64,000 bases of DNA from Hippasteria phrygiana (lineage: Eukaryota > Echinodermata > Asteroidea > Valvatida > Goniasteridae): positions 124,001 through 188,000 of the forward strand of contig JAZGUH010000121.1 of the NCBI GenBank assembly GCA_037893225.1. Reading direction: 5' to 3'. This document shows positions 11,201-23,200 of the stretch, one piece after another. How positions within the stretch are numbered: the stretch's first letter is position 1; every line of letters starts with the position of its first letter. Below the pieces are notes generated by a model. That model saw only the letters and a program-made list of their open reading frames with translations. It ran no database searches and was not told the origin of the DNA. The translations under genes and the position numbers were made by a program.

Positions 11201-14200
11201 AGTGTATTCAGGCACCGGTGGATACCCCACCCAGCTACTTAACTGGTAAATGCCTATACTGAAGGTTAAAGAAGGCGGTAAAGCACCAACCTGCGGGTAC
11301 CGAGTTCCTTGGATGCCTCCTTTTTCTTAATAGTTTAATACATTTAAGAATCACTTAGCTGACACTTGACGCTTATATTCAAACTGTCTCTGATTTCCTT
11401 CCTGCCGCCATTGGGTCTTCGTTGTAACTGTTATCTTCTCAACCAGGGTATGGCAGGCCTTTGCCTGTAGCTCCACAAACTCAGACATGGTTTTAACAGT
11501 TGAGCTTTGCATCAAAACTTAATGCAAAAGCTAAGGAAGCCGTATCTTCCGGCAAGTCCGGCTCTGCTAGTGTTGCAGCATCAAAGCCGAAAGCTAAGGT
11601 AAAGTATATTTTCAATACACAGTACAAATGCAAAGAATGAACAACCCCAATTCAATATTACAAAAAATTGCTAATGTAAAAAGGTCACCTAAAATATCTT
11701 GATAATTTCCTAATTTCCAATATATCATCTCACAGAACTAAAGAGGTGTAATCCCAAATCACCAATTAACAAACAGTTACAAAACCCGAAGTGTGGATTA
11801 GCGAGCAAGATGTAACCATGATCTTGTACAAACGGTTCTTCCTGTGTGTGATCGACAAGGTGTTTTGAAGTTGTTCGTTGCAAATGGGGTGATAACAATG
11901 CTTTTCTGGGCCAACAAAAATACTAGTCTTCATCGAGTTTTCGCGTTACCAGAGCTCGTATAAAAGACATTTTCTCCATTAAGAATGTGCATAATTCGGT
12001 CGGGACCAACGAAAATACTCCTGTTAACCCGAGCTCTTATTAAAGAGAATCAACTATACTTTCAATCCATTCACCGAGTAACAAGATTTCTGATTTATAA
12101 ACAGGTGGTCGCATCTACCGCCAAGTCCAAGTCTGGCTCATCTTCCGGTGTGGCACCATCAAAGCTGAAGTATAAGGTTAAGTAACATTTCCAAACATGG
12201 TGCACAGATTTTCATATTGAGAGATGTTAATTGTCACATGTGCTCAGTGTTTTGTTTTTTAAGTGAGCAGTATGATGTAGCTTTGGAATGATAATCAGTT
12301 CCAATATGACAGCTTGCCGTTTACAAAGATGGCATCAATACTCAGAATAAATATTTCTGTCCTGTCCTAAATGCTGACATCTTTCGTGGAATTTTATCTA
12401 AACAACTAACCCATTTCAAAAGTTGAAATAAGCACACATGAAAGCGCAATTAATCACAATACAAACGATTCAGCCTCCTGTCTTTCTCTGTGGCTGATTT
12501 TCACCACCGCCTCGGGTATCAAACAAGACCTGTAATGATTTGTATCGCATGTTTATTTTTTTATTTAGGGAAAGAAGACGGCATCGTTACTTTTTCCGTG
12601 TTTTCGCGGATGAAGACAATCCCATACAGCAGCCTGTGGTGAGTAAAAGCCCGTTTGGCACATGTTTCTGTGGGGTACCAGATCTACCCGCTTAATATAA
12701 AAACCATTTATGCAAGGGACTCCTTGTATGAAGGCATTTTGGTTACAAGCTACATGTAAATTGGACATGTATAGTTGCATGCGTCATTGATAACCAAACT
12801 GGCTGTATTGACCACCCCCAAGGTGATGTGAAAAGTCCCATTGAAATTGAGGATTCCACAGAAAATGGAATTCTTGGGAGTTTGAAATACCTTGTCCATA
12901 AATCTTTAGTTTGCCATTTGATAAATTTGGGATTTATTGAAATTTGTTCAGGTGCACCACATTAGACCACTCTATTGTATACAATGTACCCTGTATACGC
13001 TTAATTCCCTGCACACAGTTCAATTCCACACAGACTGTACCGGTAGTATGCTTTTACGCAAATACATTTTTTTCTGTACATGTATGTGCCTTTAATAACT
13101 GTATGAAGTAAACAAAATTGTGTTTTCAATGGATCATTCCTGTTCACACAGGTACCAGAAATGTCCGACGATGGAGCAGAGAGTTCAGAAGATGTGATGG
13201 AAGTTGAGGGCCCAGCCCATTTAGCTGGTACAAGAGATATTCCGGTAAGAAGTGGTGTTTATTGTTTCCTTACGTTTTCTAAAAATAAAAAAGTGAAATG
13301 TCAGTGCTCTTTTCATCGACTTTTAGAAACAAAAATTATTTTTGTGCTATTTTTAAAGTAGAAATTACTTATTTTAATATATTATCCCCAATTTACCAGC
13401 TTTAGTTATAAACCACGTTTGTTTGGCAATTGATTATATATCCGTAAACGGGTGCAAGGCAGCTGGTCTTCTTCCCCGACCTGATAATTCCCTGGCGTCC
13501 AGTTCTGTCTGAAGTAGGGTCAGGGAACAGGTCAACATTACAGTATTTTTTTATACTGCCCTCAGTTCCATTCATTTCTGAAAATTACTACGTTAAGCGT
13601 GATCCTATCTGCAGGTATCATTGTATTTCCCCCAATGTCTGATAACTGGCAGGTACATATTCCAATTGTCTGTAAATACAGGAATCCATCATGTGGTCAC
13701 CATTGCGGGGTTTGTCTAGTACCCCAGTGAGTGGAAGGAGAGGAACCCCTGCGAGCAGGCGAGACAGTGAGACGATGCTGGAGAAGATAGCCCGACAGGT
13801 GAACGACCTGTGGCAATTAAAGTTTGGCGACCAGCCTGAAGAATCAGAGACCATTAACTCGGACACACAGACACGCCCCCCTACACCTGATTCCCTTACA
13901 TCCCTTTCCTCGGAAACAGTTGTCAAACTAAGACAAGAGTCCAGCTCCGCTCAGAATTTTGCACTTACCTTAGTTCGGCAACTATTTTCGAAGAGGGAAA
14001 TGCAGATGGGAAACTGTAGGGGGGTGAAGGGGAAGATCAAGCTGCACCCAACCCGTATGGAATTGGTGAAGGGGAAAATCAAGCTGGACCCAACCCGTAT
14101 GGAATTGGTGAAGTCAGAAGTCAGCAGACACCCTGATGTCGTCCCAGGCAAATTCGAGACTTTCTGGAAAAGAGAGTGCTTTAGGGCTATAGATGAAGGT

Positions 14201-17200
14201 TGCCGGCGTCTCAATCGATACAAGAAATTGTAAACAAAACTAAAAACAAACAGAAATGCACAAATTATTCACTTTTTTGCAAAATTACTTTCTGGCAATG
14301 CAAAAATTATTCGCCTTTTGACATGAAACCTGTTTAAAAGAAAATCTGTCTTCAGCAGTTACTTACAGATTGGGTCCAGTTTGACCCCCCCCCCCTTTTT
14401 TTTTTGGGGGGGGGTTAAATTATACTATTTGGTTTCCTCTTCGCGAAAATTCCTCCAAGTCAAGACAATATATCAATTTCCTTTGCATATGTATTGCAAC
14501 CAAGGGATATACGTGTACTAAACACCAATAAAATCTACACGTGTACATGTATATCTAAATGTTTTTAAGAAATCGTCATATCTCAAAAAAAAATGTATAA
14601 TGTCCTTGAGTTCAAGATTTATATGAATCTTTTTTTAAGACCCAAACTAACCAGTTGTCAGTCACGTTTAATTCATTTTCAATTGTTGCATCGCCCATGA
14701 CAACAATGACAAAAACACTGCTAGCCATTTACATGTACATGTATAGACTGATAATCGGTGCAGACATTTCTGCTTTATCTGTAGCTTGCATGTTTTCATG
14801 TAATTTCCTCGCCAACTGCACGGCCCAAAAAAACTTGCTGAACACAAACAAATCTTGCTTATTAAGCGTGTACCTTTTTATTTGTGTGGTGCTCATATTT
14901 TTTTGCTTTGAAGGAGGGTCGAGAAATGAAAATTTGAGGTAAAAAATACTTGTTGAAGGCACATTAGGTTAAATAATGTTCAGAGTTATCTTTGATTTCC
15001 ATAGTTTTTAAATAAATGGGAAAACATCTTTGGGAACTTCTGGCATATTTGAAATGAACAATCTTCTTTGGGATCCGTACAAATTTTTATTTGCACAGGT
15101 GAAATATTATTAAATTATTTTATAACAAACAAACAAACCCGATTTTGAACTTAAACGAAGTGAAAACAAAATATGAATCTTCTTTGGCAAATGTGAATCA
15201 CCTTTGGATTGATTACCTCATTTAGGTTTTTCTATTTTATTTTAATCAGTATTGATTAATTGCATGTACTTTACTTGTAATTTCAGTTACGTTGTAAATA
15301 AATTGCTTGTAGTGTGGACTATAATGCACCTGTGTATACATTGTCTGCTATTAATTGTCCATGTACAAGTTTATGTGCACTTAGGTTGTCACAGAAAGCT
15401 TACAGGCATTGACCTAAAGGATAGAGGGACATACTACTTTGGCCTTTGCTACATCAACATTTCAGGGGCATCGAGGCCAACTGAAGGCCAACTAAAAACT
15501 ATTTTATATAAAGTTAATATAAGTTCGAAATTTGTGAGCGCGTAAGGCGTGCAGCCCTAGGGGGCCAGGACCCCAGAAACATACCGTTAGCATACATGCA
15601 GGCTCTCATTAGAACAAAAATATTTGCAAAATTGTACCCCCCCCCCCCCCCCCCCCAAAAAAAATAGTGGTATGGTAATAGTCGTACATGTACATTCCTT
15701 CCTACTAGTCAACTCCTGGTCCTGCCTTGTAAATTGCAGCCCTACAGATAGGGCTGTAAATGGTTCCTTTGACACGAATCTACTCCATCTGTATACTTGT
15801 GGGGTTACAGAAACATTGAACTGAAACCTCTAAACTCGTGAAATTAGGAATGGTTTCAGTTCGTGAAAATGAAAATGTGGTTAGCGCGCGCTCCCCTACT
15901 TGGGTGTCAGTTCGTAAAAACGAAAATTACTCGGTTCTGTAAGATAGTGTCAGTTCATGGTGTTGGTGACGAAATGGCACATGCAGTGCTGGCCATAAGG
16001 AACAAAATGTACGTGTGCGGACGGACTTAAAAACAGTCACACAAAAAAAGCATAGCGGGGAAACAGCGAACATTTCACATGCCAGATTATTATGTCTGGA
16101 TTTCAAAAAATCCGTAATTTTAAAACCCAAATCCGTACTGGTTGGCAGCTCTGAGTGTTCATGCTTTCAGAAATGTATATCTTGTCATCTTGCTTAAACC
16201 ATTCTCAATCTACCCTGTACACCATAAAAATAATTCTTGAAATTTTTTTTATTGTTGAATAAACACTATTGGTGCCCCAATTCATAAGCACATTGTTACT
16301 TACTTGATCCACCAGTAAAACTTGGAAAAAAGCTAAATGCCAGGGAAGTTTGGTCAATTATTTTGCCATGATTGATGGATGCTAGCTATTCAAATTCCCT
16401 TCAAAGTAGTATTGAGACTTTTCAGCTGGCCCTGGCAATGCTGAGAACTAGAATGGGGCCTTGAAGTGGAAAGTCTTGAGGAACTATAGGTGTTTGGTAG
16501 GCCTACCAGCAAGGCAAACTGTTGAGCAGGATATGGGTTAAGAGGGAAACGAAACAAATCTGAAAAGAAATCAGGAGATATATAGAATGATCCATTTGTT
16601 TTCCTATTACTAAGCTATTAATTGTTATATTTGGAGAATCGGTGGTTAATTCGAATCGGATAAAACACAGATTTGGCCGATCCAAAAAAAGCAATGTTCA
16701 TGATTTTCACGAAAAGGATTAAATACACGGGAATTCAGTCATGCCTTAGTTCTCCATTATTTTACACGTGAAATGTGACCTTAAAACGCGGAACATGCCA
16801 ACAAGATTGAAAACGCTTGCTCAGCAAAAAATCTTAGCTTTGTAATGACATAATTGGGGAAATTACCGCAACTAAGGGGTTGTAAAATGCTGGGAAACAC
16901 AATTACATGAAAAACTCGGAAATGGAATATAAACCAAGTTGCTTTTTAGTTCGTTTATTACGTGGGGAAAATTATGAATGCGTGTTTTGCATGTACGTTA
17001 GCATAGTGACGTTATACACGCGCTGGCTAATCGCAAGCTCGCGTGTAGTCTGGTTCCATAACCTGAAGAGTCCCTGAGGTCTATATCTTAGTTCATGTAG
17101 CTACCACGGTTTAAAATAGATCGTGACGTGCTAGTGTTAGTCCAAGTGACGTCTTGACATCATTCAAATATTCTTTCAAAATCCAGTCAGCAAAATACTG

Positions 17201-20200
17201 CAAGATAGTGTGTCATTGATTTTTTTCAGTTTTTGTATATAATTGAGAATTCAAATTCCATGATCTGTAACGGGCCTGACAGACATTTTGTCGGAACATC
17301 AACGTTAACAGCCGAATGTTACCGAAAACAAGTTCGGACAACTTCGGATATTTTTGGAAACTGGCAAAATTCCGCCAGTTTTCCTCACGTGACATTGGCG
17401 GCTACCGGATCTAATATTCATCAAAAATAGTCAGAATATTTTGGTCTGGGAACCAGACTAGCTCGCATGTGGTTTCGGGTTACAATAAGCAAGTTCGCTA
17501 TTCCAAATGTGCATGTGCGATTTTGGGTCAACTCGTACCCGAGTCAACTCGTTCTCCCCTCTCTGTGGATGATTTCATATTTATTATGTTTCCATATGCT
17601 GTCCAGCACAGCCTGCTACGATTCAGGGAAGGGTTTTTAGACACGCATTTTTGGGGGCTGTATTTATTTCCTCGGATATAATTGTTTTTCACATTTCATA
17701 ATTTTTTGGGAAAAAACAACCGTCGAAACCTTCAAGACCATCAGGTACAAATTACGGCATTCACTTGTCCAGACAGCAGAGTTTAAAAATCAGTGCAAAA
17801 GTTACGTTCGTGTATGTTTTTAACCCCTTGCCACTGGTTGACACAAATACGTGCAGATTGAAATTGCCACCTGGCCGGGTGACGTTTATACACGTCAATT
17901 TCTGCATTTTCAATCCATTATTGGGGTATTGTGTACGTTATGCTTATCTACACAAGCTGCAAAAGCCGGCCTTGTGCCCATATGAAATCCGGTGTCAAGG
18001 GGTTAATCAATGACCACCATAAATATGTCGAACATTGCCTCGCCTCTCCGATAATATTTCTCATCTCTCTTTCCTACATGCAAAGTTGCAACACAAACAT
18101 CAATTATTTAATGCTAAATTGAAAAAACGCTATGACCAACAACAGTACTCTTTTTTTAAAAACATATATGGAACAGCAAACTTATTTGGTCATTCTTTAG
18201 CGTGGTCTCCGCTTATTTCACGGAAACCACAGATTTCTGTCTGATTTCTGTCTGACTGCAGAGTTTGTAAACCGAACCAATTCGGCTCGGCCTGCCGACA
18301 TCAATCGGGCAGCAACACAGAATTGCGTGGCGGTCATCGGTTCCGCCTGACGCGATTTTTTTGACTTGAGACTTGACTTGACTTGGAAAAAAAATGACTT
18401 GGGACTTGACTTGACTTGAATAAATTTGACTTGCTGACATTAACACTTTTGTTAACCCCTTGAGTTTTTACGTTTTTTACGGGAGACGTCAGGGTGCCGC
18501 GGCGGTTCTGGCAGCCAAGCGAACCGCTACAATGTGTTTGTGCAGTCAAGCGTAACATACACAATAATCCAACAATGGATTGAAACTGCAGAAACAGCGC
18601 CATATGGCGTCATCCGTACGCAAGGGGTTAAAACACACACAACTTTTGGGCATACGTACATATCAGTTGAAAAAAATGCCAAGCCTACGGCGCATAGCGA
18701 GCTGGGTGTTAAGTACATACATGTACGTATGCGGGGCTTCAGCACTGGACGATTGCATGGAGAATCGTCAAGACGGTTGATTTTGTACAGTGCATACGTG
18801 CCAGCCTATGCGTAGTCAATTCTTATTGGAATTTGTATTTACTATGTGCAACAATTGACTTGAGACGTGGTACTTGACTTGAAAGAAATTGACTTGGGAC
18901 TTGACTTGACTTCTGAATATTTGACTTGTGACTCGACTTGACTTGAGAAAAAATGACTTGGTTACAACACTGCCATTCTCGATAGCGCTTGCGAGTGCCC
19001 TAGAGCGCTCGCGGGCAGGCTCAAAAGAGGAAGAATTTTTTGTGAGTAACTCTCGAGTGATTTGCGAGCGCCCGAGCCCTCGAGGCGTACTTACTTGAAA
19101 GCAGTACTGTATTGACTCCATAAAACTGTATTAACCCTAACTACCCCAAGCCTTACAAACTCCAACAGCAGGTTGTGCTGAATTTTGTTGGGTTCAGGAC
19201 TGTAGCGCATTGGCACTATCACTTGACATAGGTATACTGCACAGTGTTGGATTTTGACAGGTTGAGGACAATTCCTAGTAAAAATGCCCAGGGGGTTGAG
19301 GTTAAAATAGGAAGCATCTGAAAAGCTGGGATGCTTCAATTACAGAATATTCCACCCAGAACTTCATTGTTCAAATCAAGAACATCAGCTGTTCCAACTG
19401 GGAACTGGGTTCATTTTCGAATAATTTAGTATGTAAATATTCAAAACTGGGTTTGACCGAATATTTGAATATTTGATACTCACCGATCAAGTTTTTCAGT
19501 GCATGCCACGCCGGTAAATATAACATTGCACGTAAAAGCATGCCAGTGTTTTATGTATGGCGATTGATATTATGGACCGTTCAAACGGCATTTTGTTGCA
19601 TGCCCCTGTTGTATCAAGGGTTTTACGGACGGGAACAATAAACCTCCGTCCACAAAAAGTTACTATTGACAAAAATGCGGCATTTGACACTGCTAAGTGC
19701 CGTAACTTTTCTATTAAAATAGCATTAGAGTCGTACCTGTACGTGCATATATATCTTTTCGAATATTCGAACTGGCAAAATGGTATTCGAATATTCGCTT
19801 GACGATCGAATATCGAATATTCGGTATATTCGGGACAACCCTAATCGCGTGTGGGGATGTTGGTCTATTCACTTGCAGGCTTTACTTCGGAACAGCATTC
19901 TTGTAACATGTACATTAAGAACTTGTAGAACTTCATCTACAGATACAAACATAACTAGAGGTTTGACATGAGTGGTACAGTGGTGTAATCCCTTACAGTT
20001 CACAGTTTAAATCTTATTTATCCTGGGTAGCCTGATCAGTGCTGTGAGTAAGCACTGTTCTCCCTCAGGGCCCAGTTTGAATTCAGAGAAGATGACGAAG
20101 GAAATTTTTTGGAAGAAAACCCAAGAATTCTTGAGTTTAACCCCCACAATCAGGTAGGGACTGAAAACCCAATCCACATAATGCACCTGGTGGGAATCGA

Positions 20201-23200
20201 ACCAGGTTCACCAGAGGTGAAAGGTCAGGAAAGAACCACTACACCAACCTGTCCACCCAACTGATTTCATTTGCCTGCTAATGTGAACTTCCTTATCTGT
20301 ACTTGTCAGGTGAATGCGAGATCACCGAGATGAAAAGTATCGAGGGTGAGGCATCAGCCAGCAACAGAAAAGCTAAACTCATCTTCTTCTATGAATGGCA
20401 CATCAAATTGGAGTGGGAAGGTACTCCATGCTACTTTCTTTGTGGTGTTATGGTTTATATTAACCAGCAGTGCTCTAAGTTCCAGCCTTTGTAATCTCAT
20501 GTGTGGCCCGAATGAACAAAATATTAGCCAAAAGTCACCTGGACTATGAGCTTTAGTACGGTGAATCTCACACAGTAGAAATAAGTCGGAACTATGCTCA
20601 TATTCATCAGGGTGACAAACCCAGTAAATCCAGCACTCTAAAAGGTTTTTCAAAACGCTGGCTTCGTCTTGACTTCGGCTTCGTCTCCGACTTCTGAATA
20701 ACTGAGAAGCAAACAAATTGTAAATATTCTCATTTTTGCTTTCGTAATCAACCGAATAAATGTTCCTGAAGCAGAACATGCATCAAAATTTGGAATATTT
20801 CCATTTGGTTTGCTTCTCAGTTATTCAGAATTCGGAGACGGAGCCGGAGCCGAGACGAAGCCAGCGTTTCGAAAAAAAACCTAAGACTCTAAGACACACC
20901 AAAGGTTCATTTCCTTTCTATTTCACATGGTGTTACCCGCAATCCCAGTCTCTCTTTCTATTTCAGTCAAGTGATCAATTCAATAGTCAATTTTGTGATG
21001 TCTGCCTCATTTTCACACAGTGGGTTCTAGATGGGTTTGGCCTAGAAAAGATACTTGAATGTGCCCACAGTTAATGCAGGGAATTTTCCTGAAATGTTAA
21101 TTTTTTTCTGTTTACAGGAAACACTTTATAGAATTATTTTTTATTGAACCCAACAAAATCCAACAATGGTAAAAAACTGTTGTAATTTGTTGGATTAAGT
21201 CGTCAATGCAAACTGCTTGGTGTGTTAGATGTTGTCGTATAAATTTAGCAGGGTGGCAACTGAATAAACCTGTTGGATTTTGTCATATTTAGGAGGGTGG
21301 AAGAAAACGTCTAGTAAAATGTCTGTAGTAACACGCAGTGGCGTGAACTGGGGTTGCTCAGCATATGCATGAACAGAGAGGAGGGAGATGATCCCTGAAT
21401 CTAGGAGACACATTGACAAAGGGTTGGTTTTCCAAAACTTGTCTTTATTCTTTCTTCCCTCTTCAGATAGATGGTGGGGTGATGAGAAAATACCACACCC
21501 CAGAAAAGAAACCTCTGCAAAGACACGGAGATCAATATTTTCAATTATATGAGTTAATATATATAGGCCATCAGCCTCGGTCCAAAAAATGGGCCACCGG
21601 TATCAAATGATCGAAAGGAGCAATACTCATAGCGATTTTTGGTGTAATCACTTTTTTCATTTCTTTTTTAAAATGGCCGCCAATATGCTTGTTACCAGAT
21701 TAATTATATGTGGTAACAAGCATGTTGGCGGCCATTTATTTTTTTCGTTGGAAACTTTGATCAAACTTGGAAGTTTGCATGAAAAGGACAGTACATACCT
21801 TATCACAACCCATGGCTCTGCTGCATTAGTGTGCCGCTGCAACATCAGCATTGACTGCTGGGCAGACCCTACCCAAAGTCAGTGGCCAAAATTAACTCCT
21901 AATTATTAACAAATCAACAAATTAGGTCGACTCACTTTTCATATTACTAGGCTACACATACAAGTTTACTCAAGTTGGGAATTACAGCCATGTACGCGAC
22001 CAAATATGTTTACTACTGTGATGAGGTCAGAGCAGTTCCTGCCCATACATCCCAGTTCCCCACATTTCAGTTTGATTTAGTTGGATTTGGCAGACCTCAA
22101 ACAAACAAATAACAATTTAACCCTCCTACTATTATAACTATCACAACCTATCGAAAAACCAAATCCTCTCCTCTCCCACAGCTTGTGTGTCTCAACCTGT
22201 CACTCGATAGGTTTTGATAGATAGGGTAGTTGGCTCCTGGAGAAGGAGGGTTAAAGGCTGGTCTAACAAATTTTGTTGTATTTAGCAGGGCCATATGAAA
22301 CCCATTGAAGGGGCTTAGGGTTAAAGAGAAGGTTGTTACATTGTCTTGATATGATTACATGTATGTAGTTAAACAAGTTGTTATGGATGTTAATTTTAAT
22401 GAAATGGGTCAGAATTTAGTTCTTTTTTTCATTAAATCTTTGAAGGTAACCTTAAGGATTGTGCTACCAAGCTGAAGGGTGAAGTGGAAATCCCTAACCT
22501 GAGTGATGAAAACAACTTGGACCAGATAGATGTAAGTACAATAATCTCATATTTGCAAATGACTTGTTTCTGCCGTTTTTACTTCGTCCGTTCAGAAATT
22601 CTGATCGAAAACGGTACAGTATATTCAGTGTAGCCTGTGGCACAAACTGTCTTCATATCTTTTACTTGGGATTAGTTTCATTTTTGAAAATTTGCTGCAT
22701 GTCTGGAAGATGGTGATGTACATGTAGGTTTCGAGACCTGTCTCAGTCTTTTTGCTGGTCATGAGCCCACTCAGTACCCCCCCCCCCCCCCCCCCATGGT
22801 CTCGGTCCTGGTCTCGGACATTTGTTGTCTTGATAAGGTTTCACCATTGATACTGCCTATAATTAGTAACATTATTACAGTGTATTCATTTAGGATGTTA
22901 TGATATAGTGCTAAAAATTTGCAGTTTGCAATAAAAAAAACTTGCAATACGTATTTAGATGGCCTGATAAAAAAACATAATTTACGTAAATCCTGAGGTC
23001 TCGGTCTCAGACCACTAGGGGCTAATTTCATAGCTTAAACACAAAATTTGGTTAAGCACAAAGAAAGCCTTGCTTAGTAAAAATAAGGTTACCAGCCAAA
23101 ACTTCATGTGATGTATATTGCTTGTGACTGGTATTTAGCTGTTGTTTGCTTAGCATAACAATCATGGAGTTTTGGCTGGTACCCTGATTTTAGTAAGCAA

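Noticed and set aside
20066..20152. Exon-like open stretch (EFREDDEGNFLEENP) followed by a GTAGGG donor in front of an AHSA1 exon
   Set aside because: It is the tail of a minus-strand tRNA-derived SINE, has no counterpart in AHSA1, and AHSA1 exons on either side already join in phase without it.
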